The notes under the pieces are model-generated. The model did no database searches. It was not told the origin of the DNA and was given only the letters and a program-made list of their open reading frames with translations. From DATAES01 sp036257895 (lineage in GTDB: Bacteria > Actinomycetota > Acidimicrobiia > Acidimicrobiales > JACDCH01), in NCBI GenBank assembly GCA_036257895.1, contig DATAES010000185.1:1-26923 (forward strand): a stretch of DNA of 26,923 bases. Direction: 5' to 3'. Below, piece by piece: positions 6,875 to 14,464 of the stretch. Numbering within the stretch: position 1 is the stretch's first letter; every line of letters begins with the position of its first letter. Both the position numbers and the translations under genes were made by a program.

Positions 6875-8004
6875 GTACGGAGATCCCGGTTCTTCGATGC
6901 GTGTGTCAGGGGGCGGCAGCCGTCGGCGGTGACGACGACGGTGTCTTCGATGCGGACGCCACCGTGCTCGGGCAGATACACACCGGGCTCGACGGTGACG
7001 ACGTGACCGGCGGCAAGGGTAGCAGTGGAAGACCACGTCACCCTCGGGTCCTCGTGGATCTCGAGGCCGACACCGTGGCCGGTCCCGTGCGAGAACTCGT
7101 CGCCCCATCCCGCCTCGCGGATGATGGCCCGACATGCTTCGTCGACCTGCACTGCGGTGGCTCCGGCGCGCACCGCGTCGACGCCCGCTTGTTGCGCGGC
7201 ACGTACGACGTCCAGCATTCGCTGCTGGGTCGTCGACGGTTCACCGGTCGTGATCGTGCGGGTCATGTCGGAGCAGTAACCGTCGACCAGGGCGCCGTAG
7301 TCGATCACGACGAGCTCGCCATCGACGATCTGCCTTGACGAGCTCGCGGCCCGGTGATGCGGCTTCGCGCCATTGGGGCCGGACCCGACGATGGTCTCGA
7401 AGCTCGTCCCCTCGGCGCCGAGGCGGCGGATCTCGGTGTCGATGGCGAGCCCGAACTCGTGCTCGGTGGGGTGTTCGTCGAGCAGGTCACGGACGCGGGT
7501 GAGCGCGGCGGTGGCAATCGTGGCCGCCGCCTCGATGCGGGCCACCTCGCCGTCGTCCTTGACGATCCGCAGCGACTCGACGAGGCCGGTGGTCGGCACG
7601 AGCTCCTTCACGAACGTCAGATGCGTGGTGGCCATCGCCCGCTGGTCCGCCCAGGTGACGGCGTGCGCCTCGAGCCCGAGACGGAGACCGGTGACGTCAA
7701 CACCGACGATCTCGAACTGACGTGCCATCGTCAGGCCGATGCGGACGTCGGCCTCCACGCCGGCTGCGGCCAGTTGCTCGGCGGCCTGGTCGCGATAGCG
7801 GCCGTCGGTGACGAGCACGAGCTCGTCAGGCAGCACCAGCAGCATGCCCGCCGAGCCGGTGAACCCGCTGAGATAGCGGATGTTGACGAGTTTCGTCACG
7901 AGCAGCGCGTCGCATGCGTTGTCGCCGTGTTCTGCGAGCAGGACCCGCAGCCGGGGCACCCGCGCTGCGATGTCCATCGATGGCAACGAGGCGAGATCGA
8001 TCAT
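6850..8004 (-). CDS. pepQ: Xaa-Pro aminopeptidase / M24 metallopeptidase
   Basis: A 384-aa M24 peptidase predicted to cleave peptides next to proline, using two metal ions. It has an N-terminal creatinase-like domain (NIRYLSGFTGSAG) and a C-terminal pita-bread catalytic domain with the metal-binding set: VIDYGALVDGYCSDMTRT (two Asp), GTGHGVGLEIHEDP (His), TVEPGVYLPEHGGVRIED (two Glu). The start ATG 8004 overlaps the aroQ stop as ATGA, and the end overlaps efp by 25 bp. The pairing with efp, both proline-related, is conserved across actinobacteria and many other bacteria. Whether it acts on dipeptides (PepQ) or longer peptides (PepP) cannot be decided here. Confidence 0.93.
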   Translation of the reverse strand: MIDLASLPSMDIAARVPRLRVLLAEHGDNACDALLVTKLVNIRYLSGFTGSAGMLLVLPDELVLVTDGRYRDQAAEQLAAAGVEADVRIGLTMARQFEIVGVDVTGLRLGLEAHAVTWADQRAMATTHLTFVKELVPTTGLVESLRIVKDDGEVARIEAAATIATAALTRVRDLLDEHPTEHEFGLAIDTEIRRLGAEGTSFETIVGSGPNGAKPHHRAASSSRQIVDGELVVIDYGALVDGYCSDMTRTITTGEPSTTQQRMLDVVRAAQQAGVDAVRAGATAVQVDEACRAIIREAGWGDEFSHGTGHGVGLEIHEDPRVTWSSTATLAAGHVVTVEPGVYLPEHGGVRIEDTVVVTADGCRPLTHASKNRDLRTWPSPPTT

Positions 8005-8438
8005 CGTCCCAGCAGCTCCGCGATCGCTTGCGCCGCGAGCCGGTAGCCGTAGCCACCGAACCCCTGGATGATGCCCGTGGCGACCGGCGCGACCACGGAC
8101 GTCCGGCGCCACGCCTCGCGCGCCTCTGGGTTCGAGATGTGCAACTCGATGACCGGCCCGTCGAACGATGCGAGCGCGTCGTGGATCGCCCATGCGTAGT
8201 GCCCGAACGCTCCGGGATTGATGACGATGGCACGGTGCTCGGTCCGCGCCGCCTGAATGGCGTCGACGAAGTCGCCCTCGTGGTTCGACTGCATGTGCTC
8301 GACGGTCAGGCCCGCATCCTTCGCGACCTCGACGAACGTGGCGATGTGATCGTCGAGTGTCGCGGTGCCGTACACCTCGGGCTCGCGCTGGCCGAGCAAG
8401 TTCAAGTTCGGCCCGTTCAGCAACAAGACGTCAGCCAT
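8001..8438 (-). CDS. aroQ: 3-dehydroquinate dehydratase, type II
   Basis: Type II dehydroquinase converts 3-dehydroquinate to 3-dehydroshikimate as a dodecamer. The 145-aa protein begins LLLNGPNLNLLGQREPEVYG, which supplies the catalytic Arg 18 and Tyr 23. NPGAFGHYAWAI replaces the more common NPxAYTHTSVAI but keeps the Asn. ELHISNPEARE provides His 100, and VVAPVATGIIQGFGGYGY is the C-terminal signature. ATG 8438 overlaps aroB by 8 bp. It follows aroB, as the pathway order would suggest. Confidence 0.96.
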   Translation of the reverse strand: MADVLLLNGPNLNLLGQREPEVYGTATLDDHIATFVEVAKDAGLTVEHMQSNHEGDFVDAIQAARTEHRAIVINPGAFGHYAWAIHDALASFDGPVIELHISNPEAREAWRRTSVVAPVATGIIQGFGGYGYRLAAQAIAELLGR

Positions 8439-9441
8439 CGGCTCGGATCCTCTCGAACGCGGGCTCGATGGCGTCGAGTCCGACGCCGGCGACCGTTTCG
8501 AGCCCGTTCGGACCGTCGAGCACGAAGGTGATGCCGTCCACTGCCTTCTTGTCGCGGCCGAACAGGCGGATCAACTCCGCCGCGTCGGCATTCGATGGCA
8601 TCGAGGTCGGCAGGTCGTAGGACGCGACGACGCGACGGTGCTCGGCGACGCGCTCGTCGTCGATTCGATCGAGGACGCGGGCGAGCTCGGCCGCGAAAAC
8701 CAGACCGATGCCGACCGCTTCACCATGACGCAGGTCGTAGCTTCCCGCGGTCTCCAGCGCGTGTGCGAGCGTGTGCCCGTAGTTGAGCAGCGCGCGCGTG
8801 CCGGATTCGCGCTCGTCGCCCGCCACGACGGCGGCCTTGATACGGACGCACTCGGCGATCCGCTCGTCGATGGGAAGGGACATGAGATCGGCGCCACCGA
8901 GGAAGTGGTACTTGGCCATCTCACCCATCCCGCTGCGCAACTCGCGCGGCGGCAACGACGCGAGTGAGTCCGTGTCGCACAGCACGGCGGTCGGTTGCCA
9001 GAACGCGCCGACGAGATTCTTTCCTTCGGGCAGGTTGACGCCTGTCTTGCCACCGATGGCGGCGTCCACCATGCCGAGCAAGGTCGTGGGAACATGCACG
9101 ACACCGATGCCGCGGTGGTAGACCGCGGCCGCGAACCCGCCGGTATCGGTGACCACTCCTCCGCCGACTGCCACCACCGCGTCGGCGCGGGTGAGGTTCC
9201 ATCGAGTCCACTCGCGGCAGAGTCCCTCGACGGTCGCCATGGTCTTCGCCGGTTCGCCCTCGGCGATGAAGAACGTCTCGTGCTCGACACCCGGATGAAC
9301 ACTGAACCCGATGCTGGCCTGCGTGACGATCGCGACCCGCTTGGCGGCGGAGGGAAGGACCAAAGGGAGCCACTCGCGCGCGCCCGCGCCGACGAGAACC
9401 TCGTAGGAGCGATCGCCGAGCTCGACCGGAACAGTAATCAT
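8431..9441 (-). CDS. aroB: 3-dehydroquinate synthase
   Basis: AroB uses NAD+ and a divalent metal to turn DAHP into 3-dehydroquinate. The 336-aa protein contains the NAD-binding stretch AVGGGVVTDTGGFAAAVYHR, the substrate loop GGKTGVNLPEGKN, GMGEMAKYHFLG, and the metal-binding YGHTLAHALE and HGEAVGIG. I chose ATG 9441 because GGAG lies 9 nt upstream and the protein then begins MITVPVELGDRSYEV, as in the family; TTG 9456 would add five residues. It is separated from aroK by 91 bp, whereas the neighbouring junctions overlap; see the duplicated-junction entry. Confidence 0.96.
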   Translation of the reverse strand: MITVPVELGDRSYEVLVGAGAREWLPLVLPSAAKRVAIVTQASIGFSVHPGVEHETFFIAEGEPAKTMATVEGLCREWTRWNLTRADAVVAVGGGVVTDTGGFAAAVYHRGIGVVHVPTTLLGMVDAAIGGKTGVNLPEGKNLVGAFWQPTAVLCDTDSLASLPPRELRSGMGEMAKYHFLGGADLMSLPIDERIAECVRIKAAVVAGDERESGTRALLNYGHTLAHALETAGSYDLRHGEAVGIGLVFAAELARVLDRIDDERVAEHRRVVASYDLPTSMPSNADAAELIRLFGRDKKAVDGITFVLDGPNGLETVAGVGLDAIEPAFERIRADG

Positions 9442-9541
9442 GGGTCTCGTCTCCAACCGCGAGCGACGGAGCGCCAGCGGAGGAGCGGCCTCGCGCGGCC
9501 TGCGTGGCCGGGGAACGCCGACAACACAGTGATCATGGGTC
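9431..9541 (-). repeat. Duplicated aroK-aroB junction bounding a 95-bp insertion-like segment
   Basis: The 16-bp sequence at 9431-9446, spanning the aroB start, recurs at 9526-9541 across the aroK stop with one mismatch (a/g at the sixth base) and the same orientation, 95 bp apart. At the outer copy the aroK stop is embedded in CCCATGATCACTGT, so an ATGA overlap with an aroB-like start (MITV) is still visible. The simplest reading is that aroK and aroB once overlapped and a 95-bp unit was inserted or duplicated between them. The intervening bases are GC-rich and contain GAGCGACGGAGCG-type repeats; I recognise no gene or known element there. Confidence 0.7.
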
Positions 9542-10579
9542 GAGGACCTTGTCTGCCACTACTTCGGGCGCGAGGTCGTCGACGTCGACGACGGCGGTCG
9601 CCACCGATCGATAGAGCGGTTCCCGGGTCGCGAGCAACGACGGATCGACAACGGGTCGGTGCGCGCTGCCACCCTCCACGCCGCGCTTCGCCAGGTGCTC
9701 CGCATCCGCATGGAGCCAGGCGACGCGACGGCACATCATGAGGGCAAGTCGACCGATGCTCTCGTCGACCACGCTCGCCGCGCTTCCGATGACGCATGCG
9801 TCCTCGCGTGTCAATGCGTCCCGCAACACAGAGAGCTCGAGACGATGGAGCGCGGGCAGGCCATCGCCCTCTGCGATCTGTCGCGCCGTCCGTCTCGTAC
9901 GTCGCTCGACCTCGTCGTCGCTGTCGATGTACGGACGCCGAAGACGCTCCGCCACGATCTTGCCCACCGTCGACTTGCCGGCGCCCATCGGACCGACGAG
10001 CACGAGGTGGTCAAGAGTTCGCTGCCGGCGACGCAGCCTCACCATGTCGGTGATCAGATCGGCAAGACGGGCCTTGGCCTGCGGCTTGGGCTCATTGCTC
10101 AACGGTCCTTGTACGGTGACGACAGCATCGGCGACCTCCTCGAACCACGGCTGGCGCTCGGCCGCCAGCCGCGTGAGCGTGCCGAGCGGGTCGTCGTCGA
10201 GCAGCGGTCGGTGCGCCTTGCCCGCCGCCCGTGACGCGAGGAACGCGGGTTCAGCGGTCAACCACACGCAGAACGTCGTGGGACCTCGGAGTCGTCGTCT
10301 GGTCGCCGCCGTCACGACGGCCCCGCCACCGGCCGCGATGACTGTCGGCTCCACCGCGTCGAGCGCGCCCGCGATCACGTCGGCTTCGACCTCGCGGAAA
10401 CGCGTCTCGCCGTCCGCCGCGAACACCTCACGTACAGTGCGACCCTTGCGCGCTTGTATGGCCTCGTCGGTGTCGACGAACGGCATGTCGAGCCGCTGCG
10501 CCGTCAGCCTCCCGATCGACGTCTTGCCAGTACCAGACAAGCCCACGAGCACCACGTGCGGGTCGGCTGCGTCAGCCAT
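9533..10579 (-). CDS. aroK: Tandem double-domain shikimate kinase, second domain degenerate
   Basis: Shikimate kinase phosphorylates shikimate at the 3-hydroxyl using ATP. Typical enzymes are about 170-190 aa; this one is 348 aa and holds two kinase domains in a row. Domain 1 (about residues 7-180) is canonical: Walker A GLSGTGKTS (13-21), DTD (36-38), FR (61-62), GGG (84-86), lid HRPLL (Arg 124) and ERQPWFEEVAD. Domain 2 (about 190-348) keeps Walker A GPMGAGKST (196-204), DSD (219-221), lid HRP (307-309) and REPLY, but the shikimate-binding Arg is replaced by His 245 and GGG by AAS (267-269). Domain 1 alone should account for pathway flux. The ATG 10579 overlaps aroC by 8 bp. Confidence 0.93.
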   Translation of the reverse strand: MADAADPHVVLVGLSGTGKTSIGRLTAQRLDMPFVDTDEAIQARKGRTVREVFAADGETRFREVEADVIAGALDAVEPTVIAAGGGAVVTAATRRRLRGPTTFCVWLTAEPAFLASRAAGKAHRPLLDDDPLGTLTRLAAERQPWFEEVADAVVTVQGPLSNEPKPQAKARLADLITDMVRLRRRQRTLDHLVLVGPMGAGKSTVGKIVAERLRRPYIDSDDEVERRTRRTARQIAEGDGLPALHRLELSVLRDALTREDACVIGSAASVVDESIGRLALMMCRRVAWLHADAEHLAKRGVEGGSAHRPVVDPSLLATREPLYRSVATAVVDVDDLAPEVVADKVLDP

Positions 10580-11750
10580 CGCGCAAGGAGTCGACGTAGG
10601 CGCGGTGGTTGCGCAGCAACTCGGCCACGGAGTCGCCGCCGAACTTGCGCATCACCTCGTCAGCGAGCACCAGCGCCGTCATCGTCTCGGCCACCACACC
10701 CATGGCGGGCACCGCGGTGACGTCGGTGCGCTCCTTGAACGAAACCGTCTCCTCCTTCGTCCGCACGTCGACGGTCTTGAGCACCGGACGGTTCAACGTC
10801 GCCAGCGGCTTCATCGCGGCGCGGACCACGAGCAGTTCCCCCGTCGACATTCCCCCTTCGAGCCCCCCGGCGGCAGTGCCCTCGCGGCGGTATCGAGCCT
10901 CCGCTGCGTCCCATGTGATGGGGTCGTGGGCAGTCGACCCCGGCCTACCGGCAACGTCGAAGCCGTCGCCGATCTCGACCGCCTTGACCGCGTGGATGCT
11001 CATCAGCGCCTGGGCGAGGAGCCCGTCGAGCTTGCGGTCCCAGTGGACGTAACTGCCGAGCCCGACCGGCACGCCGTAGGCCAACACCTCGACGACACCT
11101 CCGAGCGAATCGCCTTCCTTCGCGGCGGCCTTGATGGCGTCGATCATTGCGGCTTCGGCGGCCGGATCGAAGCAGCGGACCGGTGACTCGTCGACGGACG
11201 GACCGTCGATCGGGATCGGCCGATCGAGACTCTTCGTCCGGACCGCACCGAGTTGGATCACGTGCGAGACGATCTCGACGTCCACCTCGCGCAACAGTCG
11301 TTTGGCGACCGCGCCCGCGGCCACCCGGGCCGCCGTCTCGCGCGCGGACGCGCGCTCGAGCACGTCTCGAGCGTCGTCGAAGCCGTACTTCTGCATGCCG
11401 GTGAGGTCTGCATGCCCGGGCCGAGGCTTTGTGAGCGGCGCCTGGGTCGGACCGTCCTCGGCCGACGGCGACATCTCCTTCTGCCACTTCGCGGGATCCT
11501 TGGTCCACTCGCTGTTGCCGATCTCGATGGCGAGTGGTGAGCCGAGCGTGCGACCGTGTCGTACGCCGCCGAGCATCGTGAGTTCGTCCGCTTCGAACCG
11601 CATGCGGGGCCCGCGTCCGTACCCGAGCCGGCGGCGGGCGAGTTCGTCGGCGATGTCGTCGATCGCCACGGAGAGCCCCGCCGGCAGTCCCTCCACGATC
11701 ACGACCAGCGCGCGGCCGTGCGACTCGCCGGCCGTCAGGAAGCGGAGCAT
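10572..11750 (-). CDS. aroC: Chorismate synthase
   Basis: AroC converts EPSP to chorismate, needing reduced FMN, and is the last step of the shared aromatic pathway. The 392-aa protein begins MLRFLTAGESHGRALVVIVE, and has RRRLGYGRGPRM, the loop KPRPGHADLTGMQKYGFDDARDVLE shown here only by its ends (KPRPGHAD and ARDVLERASARETA), and GGMSTGELLVVRAAMKP near the C-terminal part. I chose ATG 11750; GTG 11753 immediately before it is possible. A TACCAT hexamer lies 7 nt before the ATG and no ribosome binding site is visible, so the mRNA may be leaderless. It is head of the run aroC-aroK-aroB-aroQ-pepQ-efp-nusB. Confidence 0.97.
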   Translation of the reverse strand: MLRFLTAGESHGRALVVIVEGLPAGLSVAIDDIADELARRRLGYGRGPRMRFEADELTMLGGVRHGRTLGSPLAIEIGNSEWTKDPAKWQKEMSPSAEDGPTQAPLTKPRPGHADLTGMQKYGFDDARDVLERASARETAARVAAGAVAKRLLREVDVEIVSHVIQLGAVRTKSLDRPIPIDGPSVDESPVRCFDPAAEAAMIDAIKAAAKEGDSLGGVVEVLAYGVPVGLGSYVHWDRKLDGLLAQALMSIHAVKAVEIGDGFDVAGRPGSTAHDPITWDAAEARYRREGTAAGGLEGGMSTGELLVVRAAMKPLATLNRPVLKTVDVRTKEETVSFKERTDVTAVPAMGVVAETMTALVLADEVMRKFGGDSVAELLRNHRAYVDSLRDG

Positions 11751-11757
11751 CACTGCG

Positions 11758-11763
11758 ATGGTA
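11758..11763 (-). promoter_or_regulatory. Possible -10 box for a leaderless aroC mRNA
   Basis: TACCAT fits TANNNT and lies 7 nt before ATG 11750 in the 106-bp gap after the prepilin peptidase gene. The same spacing recurs before other unit-heading genes in this window. No clear -35 box is seen, so this is tentative. Confidence 0.35.
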
Positions 11764-11856
11764 CTGGCGGCTCTGGACAGGTCCGCAGACCGTTGTCGCG
11801 CCAGCGACGTTTGGTCGTCGTGTCATCCGCTCGATGACAGAACGACCCAAGGTTCG

Positions 11857-12528
11857 TCAAACGATCCAGGTGTGCCGGGAGAGCACGACAAAGATCGTCG
11901 CGGCCGCGAGTGCGGGCCCGAACGGAAACGCACCACCTTGTCGCTGAATGACGCGCCACGCGAGCCCGAACACGATCCCGATGACGCACCCGAAGATCAA
12001 CGCCATCAGAACGAGGTACACAGCGTTTGCCGACGAGCCCGCCGGCCACCCGAGTATCAGGCCCATCAGCAACGAAAGCTTGACGTCGCCGAATCCCATC
12101 CCTCGCGGGTAAACGACGTGGGCTACGAAGAGGATCGCGAAGTAAGACAGCAGCCCGACGCCGGCGTAGCGAAGATCGCTCCCAGTGGTGCTGTTTCCCG
12201 GCTCGATGAACGACGCGATCACGACGAGCACGATCGTGATGGCAAGACCCGGGAACACGAATCGATCCGGTATTCGATACAGACGGATGTCGACCACCGA
12301 GACGGCAAGCAAGATCGAGAACGCGACGAAATAGGCAGGCAACCACCAGCCGAGCGTGAAGCTGTTCGCGACCAGTGCCCAGAGCACCGCATTGACCGCG
12401 ACGACCGACCATTGCAGCTGGCGTGGCGTTTCCCATGGGTCAGGGATCGTGCGCAACGCGGGAACGATGGCGACGGCACCGGCGACTGCACCGAGTACGG
12501 CGCACAACACGACGATTCCGGCACTCAT
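11857..12528 (-). CDS. A24-family prepilin peptidase without methyltransferase domain
   Basis: This 223-aa integral membrane protein has about six to seven hydrophobic segments. It carries the two catalytic aspartates of type IV prepilin peptidases: Asp 80 in VSVVDIRLYRIPDRF and Asp 148 in GMGFGDVKL. The N-terminal cysteine-rich methyltransferase domain of classical PilD is absent, so it resembles short TadV/CpaA-like enzymes. It would cleave leader peptides of type IV pilin-like proteins at the membrane. No pilin gene is in the window; an A24 peptidase near aroE/aroC is a conserved actinobacterial arrangement (for example in M. tuberculosis), so its substrates lie elsewhere. TAGCGT lies 9 nt before the ATG and no ribosome binding site is obvious. 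Confidence 0.88.
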   Translation of the reverse strand: MSAGIVVLCAVLGAVAGAVAIVPALRTIPDPWETPRQLQWSVVAVNAVLWALVANSFTLGWWLPAYFVAFSILLAVSVVDIRLYRIPDRFVFPGLAITIVLVVIASFIEPGNSTTGSDLRYAGVGLLSYFAILFVAHVVYPRGMGFGDVKLSLLMGLILGWPAGSSANAVYLVLMALIFGCVIGIVFGLAWRVIQRQGGAFPFGPALAAATIFVVLSRHTWIV

Positions 12529-12575
12529 CGTCGAAGGACGCTACTGGCGCCGGCCACCGCAGTCGGGGAACGCCG

Positions 12576-13040
12576 TCAGGTCGCGGTGGACGACGATCGG
12601 CTCTCGCCGCCCGGCGGCGACGCGGACGCTGTCCCATCCGTTCGCCACGCATGGATCAGCAACAGAACCGGAACGATCACTGTGATTGCCAGGCTCCCGA
12701 CCTCGAGAACCTTGTCACTCGTGTCGAACAGATCCAGGTGCAGCAGGTGGTACAGGAAGTGCGGGGCGGCGTAGACGAGCGTCGCGCCGGCAACCACCTG
12801 CACGAGGTAACGGCCGGGACGGACGAGCGCGGCGATGGTGACCGCTGCGAGGGCAAGGTTGAGCGTGCCGACGTCCCGCACGAGGTGCTCGTTGAACGGT
12901 CCGTCCGCCGAGACCCAGTGATGTCCGCCTCCCGGGAAGTTGTCGTAGAAGGAGCGCGGCGCTAGCGCAGCCCACGCGCCGACGCCGACGTATCCGATTG
13001 CGACGATCGCGAGCAGAACCTTCGTGTACCGGTCACGCAT
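12576..13040 (-). CDS. Four-TM membrane protein of unknown function
   Basis: I do not recognise this 154-aa protein. It has four hydrophobic segments: VLLAIVAIGYVGVGAWAAL, a segment around LNLALAAVTIAALV, YLVQVVAGATLVYAAPHFLY and LAITVIVPVLLLIHAW. A loop between the first two is rich in His, Gly and Phe (NFPGGGHHWVSADGPFNEH), and His-Phe-His residues follow the third. The tail is polar. The general shape resembles DoxX/DUF4345-like small membrane proteins, but that is only a resemblance. The ATG overlaps the SDR gene by 8 bp, so it is co-translated with it and the Rrf2 regulator. Confidence 0.75.
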   Translation of the reverse strand: MRDRYTKVLLAIVAIGYVGVGAWAALAPRSFYDNFPGGGHHWVSADGPFNEHLVRDVGTLNLALAAVTIAALVRPGRYLVQVVAGATLVYAAPHFLYHLLHLDLFDTSDKVLEVGSLAITVIVPVLLLIHAWRTDGTASASPPGGESRSSSTAT

Positions 13041-13944
13041 CGATCGCCTCCATCGCCTCCCAACCCTCGCGGGCTGACGGGTACTTCGGTGACCACCCGG
13101 TGGCCTTCTTGAACTTCTCGTTGCTGACCCGGGTCGACCTCGTCAAGATGTCGGTCTTCTTCCCTCCGGCCCTCGCAAGGCGGCCGGGTAGGTCGACCCA
13201 CGGCTTCACCCCGACGGCGGAGCCGACCGCCTGGGCGTACTCCTTCTTCGTCAGCGGCTGGTCGTCGACCACGTTGTAGACACCTGCTGGGGCATCGAGC
13301 GCAGCGAGGACCGCGGCGGCCGCGTCGGCGAGATGGATCGACGACTGGTACGCGTGGGGCGCGCCGGCGACCGGCCCCAGGTGGAGTCGGGCGAGCCGGA
13401 TCGCCTCCTCGGTGTGCGCGCTCCCCGGTCCGTAGAAGAAGCCGAATCGCAGCACGATTCCAACGTGACCGGCTTCGGTGAAGCGGTTCGCGTTCGCCTC
13501 AGCGACAGCCATCGCGTCGAAGCCGGGTGGCAGATCGATCGGCTCGCTCTCGTCCAACCACCGGTCGCCGCTGTCCGCGTAGGTGAAGCTGATGGACTCC
13601 TGGATCAGCCGCGGGACGCCAGCGGCCAGCGCGGCGTCGACAACTGCGTTCGATCCCTCGGTGCGGATGCGAGTGTTCATCTCCCACGCCGACGCCTTGA
13701 GCGCGTCCTTGGTCGGTGGGATGGCGGTCGCGAGGTTGGCGACGACGTCGTGGCCGGCGAACGCCGAGGTCAACTGCCCGACGTCGAACAGTGAGATCTG
13801 CGCGGCACGAGCGCCCTGGCTCTCCACCCACGCGGCCTTGTCGTCGCCCCGAGCGAGCGCTGTCACGTCGTGGCCTGCCTCGACCAGCACGGGAACCACG
13901 AAGCGGCCGATCGCCCCGGTCCCTCCTGTCACGAACACCTTCAT
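13033..13944 (-). CDS. NAD(P)-dependent epimerase/dehydratase-type SDR
   Basis: This 303-aa protein belongs to the extended or atypical short-chain dehydrogenase group. The Rossmann motif TGGTGAIGRFV (about residues 6-16) is clear, with ANLATAIPP after the fourth strand and LRFGFFYGPGS in the position found in sugar epimerase-like proteins. The usual YxxxK is not obvious, so catalysis may be altered or absent, as in NmrA-like redox sensors. GGAGG lies 7 nt before ATG 13944, and the start overlaps the Rrf2 stop as ATGA. Its place between an Rrf2 regulator and a membrane protein suggests a redox- or stress-related role, but the substrate is unknown. Confidence 0.85.
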   Translation of the reverse strand: MKVFVTGGTGAIGRFVVPVLVEAGHDVTALARGDDKAAWVESQGARAAQISLFDVGQLTSAFAGHDVVANLATAIPPTKDALKASAWEMNTRIRTEGSNAVVDAALAAGVPRLIQESISFTYADSGDRWLDESEPIDLPPGFDAMAVAEANANRFTEAGHVGIVLRFGFFYGPGSAHTEEAIRLARLHLGPVAGAPHAYQSSIHLADAAAAVLAALDAPAGVYNVVDDQPLTKKEYAQAVGSAVGVKPWVDLPGRLARAGGKKTDILTRSTRVSNEKFKKATGWSPKYPSAREGWEAMEAIDA

Positions 13945-14429
13945 CGAAGAACCTCCTTGAACCAGGTTGCGGATTTCCTGACGGCCACCGGGCTGACGCT
14001 GCCCGACAGATGGTGCAGTACGTCGGCGATCGTCTGACGCTCGAGTTCTGCTCGCCACGCGTTCTCCGCACGCTGCATCGCGACGTGGATCCCGCAGGGT
14101 GCGCGGTACTCGGCGGCAGCGACCCGAGCGGGACCGCGGCGGCGGATCTCGGTGCACCGGAACGCCGGGCCGCTCCCCTCGACCGCGTCGACGACCTCGA
14201 GCAGCGTGATCTCGGAGGCCGGACGGACGAGGCGATAGCCGCCCTTGCGACCGGGCACCGACTCCACGATCCGGGCCTGCGACAGCGCCTGCAGCTGCTT
14301 CGCCAGGTACGCCGGTGGGACCCCGTGGTACTCGGCCAACCTCGCCGCCGGCAACGTGCGGCCCGGCGGCACCAAGGCCAGCAGGGTGCAGCAGTGCAGC
14401 GCCCATTCCACGCCTTCGCCCAACTGCAT
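13941..14429 (-). CDS. Rrf2-family transcriptional regulator
   Basis: A 162-aa winged-helix DNA-binding protein. The recognition region GVPPAYLAKQLQALSQARIV and wing GRKGGYRLVRPASEITLLEV are typical of the Rrf2/IscR/NsrR family, many of which bind Fe-S clusters. Only two cysteines, Cys 92 and Cys 112, lie in the cluster-loop region, plus a Cys 13-Cys 14 pair in the first helix, so the usual three-cysteine ligand set is incomplete. It may sense through cysteines alone or not at all. It heads a three-gene operon, and an AT-rich palindrome in its own promoter suggests autoregulation. The mRNA is probably leaderless. Confidence 0.9.
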   Translation of the reverse strand: MQLGEGVEWALHCCTLLALVPPGRTLPAARLAEYHGVPPAYLAKQLQALSQARIVESVPGRKGGYRLVRPASEITLLEVVDAVEGSGPAFRCTEIRRRGPARVAAAEYRAPCGIHVAMQRAENAWRAELERQTIADVLHHLSGSVSPVAVRKSATWFKEVLR

Positions 14430-14435
14430 ACCCGG

Positions 14436-14464
14436 ACCTTATTAATCCGGATATATCCTGTCAA
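14436..14464 (-). promoter_or_regulatory. Strong leaderless promoter with embedded operator, Rrf2 cassette
   Basis: TTGACA (14464-14459) and TAAGGT (14441-14436) are separated by 17 bp, a near-ideal housekeeping promoter. The predicted start site coincides with the ATG at 14429, six nt after the -10 box. The spacer contains the perfect palindrome GGATATATCC (14458-14449) overlapping a second one, ATCCGGAT (14452-14445). These AT-rich palindromes stand out in GC-rich DNA and would place a bound Rrf2 dimer on the promoter. The -35 box overlaps the aroE stop codon. Confidence 0.8.
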
